A stretch of 12,793 nt of DNA from Candidatus Adiutrix sp. (lineage in GTDB: Bacteria > Desulfobacterota > Desulfarculia > Adiutricales > Adiutricaceae), in the NCBI GenBank assembly GCA_031273445.1, contig JAISRV010000308.1, forward strand, positions 1 through 12,793. Direction: 5' to 3'. Shown in pieces: positions 6,099 to 12,793 of this stretch (positions are counted from its first letter, which is position 1; each line of letters begins with the position of its first letter). The translations under genes and the position numbers were made by a program. The notes under the pieces are model-generated. The model was given only the letters and a program-made list of their open reading frames with translations. It was not told the origin of the DNA and searched no databases.

Positions 6099-7016
6099 AT
6101 GAACATGTCTGATCGACGCAGGATGGTTTCCAGAAAAACTGCGACGCCTTATCTGGTTTTCCTCCTGGCTTGGTTCATACTGACGCCGCCTTTCTTTGAG
6201 CCTGGCGCCGGGGCGGTTGAGCCTGATATTCTGCGGCTTGAATTTATAAAGTTAAAATCGCTGTTTGAAACTGAAGCGAAAAAAACGACGGAACAAAAAA
6301 TTTTAGCCTCTTTAGCCTTGAAGACCACAGCGCTTTCCTGGGCTATGACCGCCACGAACTTAAGCGGAGCCGAAAACTTTGAAGAACCACGATGGGCGGT
6401 TAAAATCAGAAATTTCGAAAGAGACTGGGAAAACACGGCAAATTGGGATGAAAGGGAACTTTTGGCCCTGGAATTTTATTATGCGGCTATGAGCGATGTG
6501 GCCAGAGTCCTGGCCAGCAGGAACAGACATATCCTTTTTCTGGAGGAATTGGAAAAGCTTTCCGCCAAGACCGCTGAAAGTCTGCTCAACTTTGGCGACA
6601 AGGTTGACGGGGGCCTGGAGCGGCGCGTCATTATTTCCGGCGCTCTGGCCAGTGTAACGTCGTTGGCGGTGCGCTCTGTAGGCGGCGGGGCCATGGAGCA
6701 GCCCGTCCAGGTTGTAATTAAAGATATGATCAATAAAGCCAACGGTATAAGCGAGCGCCCCGACGCACATTACCGGGCCAAGTTGTCGTTGTTATATGCC
6801 AATAATGCCCAGGGACTGACTTCTCTTGTTTTTCTATTGGGTCACAACGCCGAACCGGCTTTGAACAGAGAATTGGCTGCGGTACGCAACGCCTGGAACC
6901 GGCACAGCGCTGGCGGCGCCCTGCCGGACGCCACGAGTTTGTCCTGGGCGGCTCAAGCGCAGGCTTCATTGCCTCTGGCCTATTGGCTGGCCACCCGTTG
7001 GCGTCCTGAATTATGA
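6099..7016 (+). CDS. Hypothetical secreted or periplasmic alpha-helical protein
   Basis: A 305-residue protein of unrecognised family. It begins with a basic stretch (SDRRRMVSRK) and a hydrophobic segment at about residues 17-33, then PGAGAV, which fits a signal peptide cleaved near residue 39; a retained N-terminal anchor is also possible. The mature part is rich in Ala, Leu, Glu and Lys and looks mostly helical. A Gly-containing stretch at 170-199 (DGGLERRVIISGALASVTSLAVRSVGGG) is the only hydrophobic interior part. No catalytic or metal-binding motif and no cysteine is apparent. ATG 6099 is preceded by AAGGA at 6 nt. The next gene, polA, starts 93 nt downstream on the same strand without an obvious terminator, so they may be co-transcribed. 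Coding character is convincing; function is unknown. Confidence 0.72.
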   Translation: MNMSDRRRMVSRKTATPYLVFLLAWFILTPPFFEPGAGAVEPDILRLEFIKLKSLFETEAKKTTEQKILASLALKTTALSWAMTATNLSGAENFEEPRWAVKIRNFERDWENTANWDERELLALEFYYAAMSDVARVLASRNRHILFLEELEKLSAKTAESLLNFGDKVDGGLERRVIISGALASVTSLAVRSVGGGAMEQPVQVVIKDMINKANGISERPDAHYRAKLSLLYANNAQGLTSLVFLLGHNAEPALNRELAAVRNAWNRHSAGGALPDATSLSWAAQAQASLPLAYWLATRWRPEL

Positions 7017-7109
7017 ATTCCTTTCAAATTTTTTTTGCAGGTCGGCTTTGGCTTGGCCTCCATGCTCTTTAAATGCCGACGATTTCACTTGCCGCAACGG
7101 GTTTAACCA

Positions 7110-9845
7110 ATGACCAGCCCAGTATATTTGATGGACGCCAGCGCCTTCATTCATCGCTCTTTTCATGCCATTCGCAATCTCTCAACCAAAGACGGCCGTC
7201 CCACTGGGGCGGCTTACGGGTTTGCCTCAACGCTGCTTAAGTTTTTGAAAGACAAAAAGCCGGAAGCTTTTGCCGTGGTTTTTGACAGCTGCGGACCTTC
7301 GCGTCGGCATGAAATTTATCCGGACTACAAGGCTAACCGCGGTCCCATGGATCCTGATCTGGCTGCCCAGCAAAAGCCCATACGCGAAATAGTCTCCGCT
7401 ATGGGTATTTTTATGCTGGAAGAGCCCGGTTTTGAAGCCGACGACCTGATCGCCGCTTCCGCCCGGCGTTTCGCCGATGAAGGCATTGAAGTGGTGATCA
7501 TATCCGGCGATAAGGATTTTTATCAACTTCTGTCAGATCGAATCTCCATGTACGACCCTGATCCAAAAAAAGACTCGGCCTTAACGGAGGCGGCTTTTCG
7601 TGAACGCTTCGGCCTTGCTCCGGCGACTTTTTTGGATCTTCAAGCGCTTATGGGCGACTCCAGCGACAATATTCCCGGCGTACCCCGGGTTGGAGAAAAA
7701 ACGGCCCAGAAGCTCATTGCGCGTTTCGGAACTCTTGACGGCATTTATGACCATATCGGCGAGATTACTCCTGACAAGCTGCGCGAAAATTTGGTCGCCT
7801 ACAAAGATTCCGCATATCTTTCACGTGAACTGGCTTCTCTAGGGCATGGCGCCGCAACTGACTTTTCACTGGCCGATCTGAGTCCGTCCGAACCCGACCG
7901 CGACCGCCTGGCCGAACTGTTCGCTGATCTTGATTTTTCGCGCCTTCTTAAAGAAATAGGCCGCGTCGGCCCGATGCGGCTGGACGGCGTCTCTCCAGAA
8001 AGGCCGACTCAGACTGTGAGTTATGAGCATTACCTTTTGGTCGATGCCCCCAAGGCATGGGAAAAACTTGCCGAGGCTCTGCGCCAGGCTGAAACGTTGT
8101 CGGTCGATCTTGAAACCGACAGCTCCCGACCCAGCCGGTGCCGCATCGTGGGCATGAGCCTGTGCGCCGAACCGGGGCAGAGTTTTTATATTCCTGTAAG
8201 CCACCAGACCCTGGGCGCCGCGAATCAGGACTGGGCTAAGGTGCTGGAGATTGTCGGCCCCTATCTGATCGCGGAAAAACCGCGCAAAGTCGGTCAGAAC
8301 GCCAAGTTCGACTGGCTTATTCTGCGCCGCCATGGCATAGACCCGGCGGCGCCGGCTGATGATCCCATGCTGGCCTCCTATCTTCTGAATGCTGAAATGC
8401 GTCACGGCATGGATCATTTGAGCGCCCGTTATCTGGGACACCAGCCTATAGCTTTTAAGGAGATGGTGCCTGACGCAAAGAAAAATTTTAGCGACATACG
8501 CCCGGAAGACGCTTTGAATTACGCGGCTGAAGACGCCGACGTGACGTTGCGCCTAGCGGCTATTCTCCATAGAGAACTCGAAAAAGACCCGCCCTTGGCG
8601 GCTCTCTATGAAAAAGTCGAACTCCCGCTCGAAGACCTCCTGGCCCGCATGGAAGGCTGCGGCGTTCTCATAGACTCCGAGCGACTGGGAGAGTTGTCGC
8701 GTGAACTGGGCGATCAATTAAAGGCGTTGGAAGAAAAAATATTTCAGTTGGCTGGGCGTCCTTTCAATCTCAGTTCGCCCAAACAGCTTTCCGAAGTTCT
8801 CTTTGGCGATCTAGGTTTGGCGCCTTTGAAAAAAACCGCAAAAAAAACAGGATATTCTACTGATGACGAAGTCCTGGCGGAACTGGCCATGACTCACCCT
8901 TTGCCCTTGGCCATACGCAACTGGCGCACCCTAGATAAGTTGAAGAGCACATATACCGACAAACTTCCGCGAGAAATAAACCCCCAGACCGGGCGGATTC
9001 ACACCTCATATAATCAAACTCTAACGATGACCGGGCGGCTTTCTTCTTCTGACCCTAATCTGCAGAATATTCCCATCCGCGGCGAAGAAGGGCGGCGCAT
9101 CCGGTCGGCCTTTACGGCGCCGGAAGGGTTTTCTCTGGTGGCCGCCGACTATTCTCAAATTGAATTGAGGGTATTGGCCCATTTTTCACAGGATGAGTCG
9201 CTTCTTAAAGCCTTCGTCAATGATGAAGATATTCACGCCCAGACGGCCGCCGAAATTTTCGGTCTAAAGGCGACGGAAGTGACTCCTGATCTGCGGCGCG
9301 AGGCCAAAACCATAAATTTCGGCATCGTCTACGGTCAGGGGGCATTCGCTTTGGGCAAACAATTGGGAATTCCGCAGGCCAGGGCCCGGGATTTCATCGA
9401 CCGCTATTTCGCCCGCTTTCCCGGGGTTAAGCGGTATATGGAGGAAACGCGTGAAGAGGGCCGAACCAGAGGCATGGTCAGCACCTGGTTTGGGCGTCGC
9501 CGGTGGTTGGCCGGTTTTTCAGGCGGCTATCAGGCTCGCCAGGAAGCCGAACGCATGGCCATTAACACGCCCATACAGGGCACAGCCGCCGACTTGATCA
9601 AAATGGCGATGCTGTCAGTGGATTTGCGTCTCCGACGTGAACACCCCCGGGCCCGCCTGATAATGCAGGTGCACGATGAGCTGGTGCTGGAAGTTCCAGA
9701 CAATGAAGTGGAGATCGTGACCGCGCTTTTAAAAACGGAGATGACCGCCGTAGCCTCTAACCCTTCTCTGCCGGGGGCCAGACCTCTGATTTCTCCGCTC
9801 AAAGTTGAAGTCGGGTTCGGGCCGAATTGGGCCGCCGCGCATTGA
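7110..9845 (+). CDS. polA: DNA polymerase I
   Basis: A 911-residue protein, the normal length for three-domain Pol I, which removes RNA primers and fills gaps in replication and repair. The 5' nuclease domain (1-290) shows Asp9, the KANR stretch at 74-77, EADDL at 109-113, SGDKDF at 132-137 and MGDSSDNIPG at 181-190. The 3'-5' exonuclease (about 310-500) keeps Asp334 and Glu336 in DLETDS, GQNAKFD with Asp401, and YAAEDADVTL with Tyr471 and Asp475, so proofreading should be active, unlike in several Gram-positive Pol I. The polymerase domain has motif A DYSQIELR with Asp680, motif B RREAKTINFGIVYG with Lys733 and Tyr741, and motif C QVHDELVLEV with Asp856. The ribosome-binding site is weak (AACGGG). 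Nothing is missing; this is an ordinary housekeeping gene. Confidence 0.98.
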   Translation: MTSPVYLMDASAFIHRSFHAIRNLSTKDGRPTGAAYGFASTLLKFLKDKKPEAFAVVFDSCGPSRRHEIYPDYKANRGPMDPDLAAQQKPIREIVSAMGIFMLEEPGFEADDLIAASARRFADEGIEVVIISGDKDFYQLLSDRISMYDPDPKKDSALTEAAFRERFGLAPATFLDLQALMGDSSDNIPGVPRVGEKTAQKLIARFGTLDGIYDHIGEITPDKLRENLVAYKDSAYLSRELASLGHGAATDFSLADLSPSEPDRDRLAELFADLDFSRLLKEIGRVGPMRLDGVSPERPTQTVSYEHYLLVDAPKAWEKLAEALRQAETLSVDLETDSSRPSRCRIVGMSLCAEPGQSFYIPVSHQTLGAANQDWAKVLEIVGPYLIAEKPRKVGQNAKFDWLILRRHGIDPAAPADDPMLASYLLNAEMRHGMDHLSARYLGHQPIAFKEMVPDAKKNFSDIRPEDALNYAAEDADVTLRLAAILHRELEKDPPLAALYEKVELPLEDLLARMEGCGVLIDSERLGELSRELGDQLKALEEKIFQLAGRPFNLSSPKQLSEVLFGDLGLAPLKKTAKKTGYSTDDEVLAELAMTHPLPLAIRNWRTLDKLKSTYTDKLPREINPQTGRIHTSYNQTLTMTGRLSSSDPNLQNIPIRGEEGRRIRSAFTAPEGFSLVAADYSQIELRVLAHFSQDESLLKAFVNDEDIHAQTAAEIFGLKATEVTPDLRREAKTINFGIVYGQGAFALGKQLGIPQARARDFIDRYFARFPGVKRYMEETREEGRTRGMVSTWFGRRRWLAGFSGGYQARQEAERMAINTPIQGTAADLIKMAMLSVDLRLRREHPRARLIMQVHDELVLEVPDNEVEIVTALLKTEMTAVASNPSLPGARPLISPLKVEVGFGPNWAAAH

Positions 9846-10007
9846 AACAGAAAGGGCGCCTACGGGCGATCCGGGCTTATAAGGAACAAATCGGTTATTA
9901 GCTGATGGGCGCCAATTGGAATCCCATTGTTTTCGCATCGTTATGGAGATCGTTAAGCTTACGGGCTTGATAGTGTTCTTCTCATAGGCCTTCCGCCATG
10001 TTTTATC

Positions 10008-10036
10008 TTTGACAGAGTGATGAACAGTCTGTCAAA
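10008..10036. repeat. Perfect 9-bp inverted repeat TTTGACAGA/TCTGTCAAA
   Basis: Left arm 10008-10016, right arm 10028-10036, with an 11-nt loop GTGATGAACAG. It has no T-run, so it is more like an operator or structured RNA than a terminator. Confidence 0.55.
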
Positions 10037-10063
10037 CGTCATCAATTTGAATAATCCTTTTTC

Positions 10064-10092
10064 TTTCATCACATTGTATATATGTGATGAAA
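10064..10092. repeat. Perfect 11-bp inverted repeat TTTCATCACAT/ATGTGATGAAA
   Basis: Left arm 10064-10074, right arm 10082-10092, with a 7-nt AT-rich centre TGTATAT. The TCACAT/ATGTGA halves look like a transcription-factor operator. It shares the word GTGATGAA with the loop of the dyad at 10008-10036. Confidence 0.6.
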
Positions 10093-10139
10093 CAATTAAG
10101 GCTATGAACGCCACAAACATCTTCCGGATTGAAATACAC

Positions 10140-10449
10140 ATGCGTATGCAATTTGACGCCCTTTGCGCCCCAGGTCCGCATTTTGTGGATGCCGCGTATC
10201 GGCGAGCCATTGGTGTGGACGACATTGGATATCCGGTCAATGTCTTTCCGTTCGCTCTCAACCTGGCTTTTGGCAAATTTGCCCGTAAACGGAACCGACA
10301 AAACTGGCTTGTAAAGCTTTGGGATTCAGTCGACTCATTACCCGGGCTATCGTGTCATGCCCAGGCATGCCGTTTTTAAACGGCAAATATTGGCGAAGCC
10401 AATATTTACGCACACGATCAAAATCTTCTATCTCTTCCCAGCCTTCCGC
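10140..10449 (-). pseudogene. ISAs1-family transposase remnant
   Basis: On the minus strand AEGWEEIEDFDRVRKYWLRQYLPFKNGMPGHDTIARVMSRLNPKALQASF matches the N-terminal part of ISAs1 (H-repeat-associated) transposases, whose hallmark is W-[ED]-[DE]-I-E-x-F, L-P-F-x-N-G-[IM]-P-x-H-D-T. The N-terminus before AEGW is gone, replaced by sequence leading to the porin terminator. After SVYGQICQ the frame breaks; NGKTLTG in one frame (family DGKTLR, catalytic Asp lost to Asn) and GSPIRGIHKMRTWGAKGVKL in another look like the following region. Beyond about 10140 no similarity is apparent, so at least two thirds are missing. The family call for the first 50 residues is good; the extension is tentative. 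Confidence 0.7.
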
Positions 10450-10481
10450 CCAGTATGTGCGCCCTGCCGGGCGCGCCAAAC

Positions 10482-10511
10482 AAAAAAGACGGCCGGGAAA
10501 CCGTCTTTTTT
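10482..10511 (-). terminator. Intrinsic terminator of the proximal porin-like gene
   Basis: On the minus strand AAAAAAGACGG pairs with CCGTCTTTTTT around an 8-nt loop, giving an 11-bp stem ending in a T-run, 24 bp past the stop codon at 10535. The symmetrical A/T tracts would let it work in both directions. Confidence 0.88.
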
Positions 10512-10534
10512 GCGCCAAAAGCCGCGGCCTTTAT

Positions 10535-11446
10535 TTAGAAGGCGGAGATGCGCAGGCCCAGGGTCACCTCATGGGCGTCCATCTCATGCTTCGATCTCAT
10601 AGTGAAGGGAACTTGTTCATCGACGGCTTGGATGTAATAGTGGGTATTGTTGCCGATGCCGCCTTCGCCCTTGCCGAAATTGGAATAACGGTAACCCAGA
10701 TCCAGGGCTATATTTTCGCGTATATCGACGGCCATGCCGCCGCCGACGTTATAGGCAAGATTCCACTTATTGTGCTCGCCGGTATAATTAATGTTCTGGC
10801 TTGAGTAGACGCTTTTCGAAGTGGTGTCGAGGTAAGCGCCGCCAAGGCCGACCCCGATATAAGGCGTTACGGGCGTATCGGTGTGAATATCAAAGTAGGC
10901 ATTGGCCATAAGGGTGTAAACGTTGGTTTCAACTGTATGCTGACCATAAAAATCCTCTGTTATGGAGGCCGAATCACGCCACTCTGAATTAACCCATTCC
11001 TGTTTGGTAAGAGTGACGGAGCCATTGTAGCTTGGGTCATACTGGGCTTTGGAGGCGGCTCGGGCCATAAACTCAATCTCGGTCCGGATGGGGGCGGCAT
11101 AACCCGCGGCATAGAAGTCATAACCGACGGCCACGCCGCCGCCCAGAACATTGTCCGTAATGGCGTCGCCGCCATGAGAGGTATAGTTTAAGCCGGACAG
11201 GCTCCCAAGCCTCTCAATCCCCTCAGTAGACCCGCCCTCTTCAGGCGCCACGGGCGCCGCGGTGTCGGGGTTGTTCCAGCTATTCTGAGTCATGGTGTTT
11301 TCGAAATCTTTGACTCTCTGATGTGAAAGCATCACTTTGGGGGCGATGTAAATCGGCCATTTGTTCTGGGCCAGGGCCAGAGACGACGGCAGCAACAGCG
11401 CGGCCGCGATTGCCGTCAGCAACAAATTTTTCTTCAGCTTTTTCAT
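10535..11446 (-). CDS. Outer-membrane beta-barrel protein (OmpA-like/Opa-type barrel), paralog 1
   Basis: A 303-residue protein with a clear signal peptide (MKKLKKNLLL start, hydrophobic core, cleavage after ALA at residue 26). The mature part alternates polar and hydrophobic residues in short beta-strands and ends with a C-terminal Phe (LGLRISAF), as barrel proteins do for insertion. Conserved blocks are TLMANAYFDI at 178-187, TPYIGVGLGGAYLDT at 194-208, and NVGGGMAVDIRENIALDLGYRY at 233-254, typical of the OMP beta-barrel family. Residues 43-100 form a long, Pro/Glu/Gly-containing segment that the paralog lacks, likely a surface loop. ATG is preceded by AAGGAGC at about 6 nt. There is no C-terminal OmpA peptidoglycan domain. 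Exact role (structural, adhesin or porin) cannot be read from sequence. Confidence 0.85.
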   Translation of the reverse strand: MKKLKKNLLLTAIAAALLLPSSLALAQNKWPIYIAPKVMLSHQRVKDFENTMTQNSWNNPDTAAPVAPEEGGSTEGIERLGSLSGLNYTSHGGDAITDNVLGGGVAVGYDFYAAGYAAPIRTEIEFMARAASKAQYDPSYNGSVTLTKQEWVNSEWRDSASITEDFYGQHTVETNVYTLMANAYFDIHTDTPVTPYIGVGLGGAYLDTTSKSVYSSQNINYTGEHNKWNLAYNVGGGMAVDIRENIALDLGYRYSNFGKGEGGIGNNTHYYIQAVDEQVPFTMRSKHEMDAHEVTLGLRISAF

Positions 11447-11460
11447 AATTGCTCCTTGTT

Positions 11461-11477
11461 CGCGGCTGACCGCCGCG
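11461..11477 (-). promoter_or_regulatory. Leader stem-loop before paralog 1
   Basis: CGCGGC-GGTCA-GCCGCG on the minus strand forms a perfect 6-bp GC stem just upstream of the AAGGAG ribosome-binding site. It could stabilise the messenger or affect initiation. Confidence 0.45.
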
Positions 11478-11529
11478 GCTAAAGATTACTTTTGCCAATA
11501 AAACATGCCTAGAAACCGCCCTGCCCGAC

Positions 11530-11559
11530 TCTATACTCTATATATTAGAGATTGGGCAA
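11530..11559 (-). promoter_or_regulatory. Candidate promoter of paralog 1
   Basis: On the minus strand TTGCCC (11559-11554) and TATAGA (11535-11530) lie 18 bp apart. The spacer includes the dyad CTCTA-TATAT-TAGAG and a repeated CTCTATA word, a possible operator. The boxes are only fair matches. Confidence 0.4.
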
Positions 11560-11634
11560 GGCTGTCGGATCATATCGGCCTCAACCTCCACACAGGCTGA
11601 AGCAAACCGTTCTCTGTGAGCCGCATGTCCCGCA

Positions 11635-11699
11635 GGCCTGTTGTACGGTTAAGGCGGCCTAAAAACAGGCCGATTCTTTGGCCGGCCGCCTTGAGCCGT
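11635..11699. repeat. Interleaved inverted repeats
   Basis: Two perfect pairs overlap in order A-B-A'-B'. GGCCTGTT at 11635-11642 pairs with AACAGGCC at 11664-11671, and AAGGCGGCC at 11651-11659 pairs with GGCCGCCTT at 11684-11692. The second pair can be extended by ACGG/CCGT with one bulge. They can form a pseudoknot or two mutually exclusive hairpins. Confidence 0.6.
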
Positions 11700-11843
11700 G
11701 ATATGCCTGACGATTATTTTTTATAAGCAGATTCCCTCCTTACTGGTCAAACGTTCAGACCGTTTAATCCGGCCTGGGCGAGTCGACCGTCAAAACCCTG
11801 CCGGTCGCCTAAATAGCGTATCGGCAGACTGGCCTCGCAACTT

Positions 11844-12569
11844 TCAATAAATATTGAAACGCAGCCCCAGACTGATTTCGTGAACGGTATAGTCAAGACT
11901 GGAGTTGGTCAGAAAATCGTTCATCCTGATGTCTCCGGTAGAGGCCGTGCCGAGATCCACATAGCGATAGCCAAGATCCAGCGCCACCTTTTCGTTCATA
12001 TGCCAGGCCAGACCTCCGCCCAGGTTCCAGGCGAAATTCCAGTTGGTTTTGGACGACAAAGCCGAGCCGTTGGTTCCGACGGTGGAACTGACTGTATAGT
12101 CGGTATTCAAATAAGCCAGGCCGAGTCCCCCGCCAATATACGGAGTCATGGCCGAATCAGAGGCCAGGTCTAGAAAGGCGTTGGCCATCAAACTGTGGGC
12201 GGCGACGTCGAAGTTGTGACTGGCCTGCCCTCCCAGGCCATAAGGGTTGACCACCTCTTCGCCGAAGCTGGCCTTGCCGCGATAGACATATTCCGCCTCA
12301 AGACGCAACGGCATCTCATAGAGGCTGCCGAAGTCGCAGCCCACGGCCAGACCTACGCCGTAACCCTTGTCTTTGTCTTCGCCGCCAAGCAAGCTGGCGG
12401 CGTAAGGGCCGGAGTTGAGGCGGGCCGGTTCTATGCTGCCTGTTTTATATGAATAGATGACCCTGGGCGTAATATACATGCCGCCGACATCCTGGGCGAA
12501 AGACGCGGCCGCCGGCCTGACCAAAAACAAGGCCAGCAAAACCAAAAGCGTTTTTGCGAATCTGGTCAT
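11844..12569 (-). CDS. Outer-membrane beta-barrel protein (OmpA-like/Opa-type barrel), paralog 2
   Basis: A 241-residue protein with a signal peptide (MTRFAKTLLVLLALFLV, cleavage after SFA at residue 25) and a mature beta-barrel ending in aromatic Tyr (LGLRFNIY). It is a clear paralog of the neighbouring gene: SLMANAFLDL at 126-135, TPYIGGGLGLAYLNT at 142-156, NLGGGLAWHMNEKVALDLGYRY at 182-203 and the C-terminal VHEISLGLRF align with matching blocks there. It is shorter mainly in the first surface loop. The length and the absence of a globular domain fit a small 8-stranded barrel. ATG is preceded by AGAGGAGA. It carries its own promoter and a leader hairpin; the 397 bp to paralog 1 and the separate signals suggest independent expression after tandem duplication. 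Confidence 0.86.
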   Translation of the reverse strand: MTRFAKTLLVLLALFLVRPAAASFAQDVGGMYITPRVIYSYKTGSIEPARLNSGPYAASLLGGEDKDKGYGVGLAVGCDFGSLYEMPLRLEAEYVYRGKASFGEEVVNPYGLGGQASHNFDVAAHSLMANAFLDLASDSAMTPYIGGGLGLAYLNTDYTVSSTVGTNGSALSSKTNWNFAWNLGGGLAWHMNEKVALDLGYRYVDLGTASTGDIRMNDFLTNSSLDYTVHEISLGLRFNIY

Positions 12570-12594
12570 AATCTTCTCCTCTGGGTTCTTTGCG

Positions 12595-12616
12595 GCCCGT
12601 CTAAATATAGACGGGC
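12595..12616 (-). promoter_or_regulatory. Leader stem-loop before paralog 2
   Basis: GCCCGTCTA and TAGACGGGC form a perfect 9-bp stem with a 4-nt loop. It starts about 18 nt after the predicted transcription start and about 26 nt before the ATG, the position of messenger-stabilising hairpins in ompA-type leaders. Confidence 0.6.
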
Positions 12617-12641
12617 TAATGATACTACTATCAGTGTTCTT

Positions 12642-12670
12642 AACATATTATTAAAAGAATCATTTGTCAA
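12642..12670 (-). promoter_or_regulatory. Sigma-70 promoter of paralog 2
   Basis: On the minus strand a perfect TTGACA (12670-12665) is followed after 17 bp by TATGTT (12647-12642). The upstream DNA is AT-rich, like an UP element, suggesting strong expression. Confidence 0.72.
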
Positions 12671-12793
12671 GTAAATATATCTTAATTTAATATATTTTTA
12701 CTCAATTGTCGCTTTTATGACATAGATAATCGCTTTAAAAGTACTAATAATAAAGATATATACATCATAAATATAGTGATAATCATGTAAATT
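12671..12793. other. AT-rich end of window
   Basis: Very AT-rich with many TATAT and TTAATT words and no ORF. It probably forms the upstream activating part of the porin promoter and possibly a divergent promoter region. Confidence 0.35.

Larger units (their letters stand above)
9846..10139. other. Gene-free stretch after polA with two strong dyads
   Basis: No supportable ORF. It contains two perfect inverted repeats listed separately and four TGATGA/TCATCA words between 10017 and 10092. No good polA terminator is visible; GGCGCC words near 9855 and 9908 could pair. Confidence 0.4.
11447..11843. other. Spacer between the two porin-like genes
   Basis: About 400 bp without a gene. From right to left it holds the end-hairpin TTTCAATA/TATTGAAA over the stop codon of paralog 2 (11842-11859), a CGACCG/CGGTCG stem near 11783-11806, the interleaved repeats at 11635-11699, a candidate promoter, and the leader hairpin of paralog 1. 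No T-run terminator for paralog 2 is obvious. Confidence 0.45.

Noticed and set aside
7866..8441. A 191-codon minus-strand ORF.
   Set aside because: It lies entirely antisense within polA, whose proofreading domain motifs are intact in the other strand; it is a shadow.
10017..10379. A 120-codon plus-strand ORF starting in the dyad region.
   Set aside because: No ribosome-binding site or recognisable motif, and its second half is antisense to the transposase fragment.
10319..10804. A 161-codon plus-strand ORF.
   Set aside because: It is antisense to the ISAs1 remnant, the terminator and the end of the porin-like gene, all better supported on the minus strand.
1..12793. CRISPR arrays, tRNA or rRNA genes.
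   Set aside because: No regularly spaced repeat series and no cloverleaf or conserved rRNA stretch was seen on either strand.

Overview
The window comes from a Gram-negative bacterium, most likely an anaerobic deltaproteobacterium (Desulfobacterota-like). The basis is indirect: two outer-membrane beta-barrel proteins with signal peptides, a selenium/sulfur-handling operon of the YedE / TusA / DUF3343 kind that is common in anaerobes, and many decayed transposases. No rRNA, tRNA or taxonomic marker other than polA is present, so the assignment is inference. Coding parts are GC-rich; several spacers are strongly AT-rich.

Layout, left to right. (1) 1-1288, + strand: the last 28 codons of an unidentified gene, then an MFS transporter starting 3 nt after its stop. 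(2) 1289-1929: about 640 bp without a convincing gene. It holds three copies of a roughly 28-36 bp repeat around TTCATCCGG, the outer two inverted, so it looks like a MITE or gutted insertion element. (3) 1930-5020, - strand: a compact operon read from a near-consensus promoter at 5054-5081. It encodes a YedE-type membrane protein (putative selenium transporter), a single-domain TusA/SirA carrier, a 512-residue fusion of a Se/S-carrier-like (DUF3343) domain with a ribokinase-like (YjeF C-terminal/NNRD) domain, and finally a 73-codon ORF resembling only the C-terminal end of a MobA/MocA nucleotidyltransferase. The last three are coupled by overlapping stop and start codons. The probable theme is uptake and delivery of reduced selenium or sulfur, perhaps for molybdenum hydroxylase maturation. 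(4) 5176-5938: an IS630-family remnant whose terminal inverted repeats and flanking TA dinucleotides are still recognisable; its transposase is frameshifted and internally deleted.

(5) 6099-9845, + strand: an unrecognised, probably secreted helical protein followed 93 bp later by a full-length DNA polymerase I with intact 5' nuclease, proofreading and polymerase motifs. (6) 9846-10534: degenerate sequence with two strong dyads near 10008-10092 and a remnant of an ISAs1-family transposase (about 10140-10449, - strand), then an intrinsic terminator. (7) 10535-12569, - strand: two paralogous outer-membrane beta-barrel genes, each with its own ribosome-binding site and a stem-loop in its leader. 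They are separated by a 397 bp spacer containing interleaved inverted repeats. The distal gene has a good sigma-70 promoter at 12642-12670. The last 120 bp are AT-rich with no gene seen.

The most noteworthy items are the DUF3343-kinase fusion in the selenium-type operon with its truncated MocA-like tail, the MITE-like repeat block beside that truncated end, and the interleaved inverted repeats between the porin-like genes.
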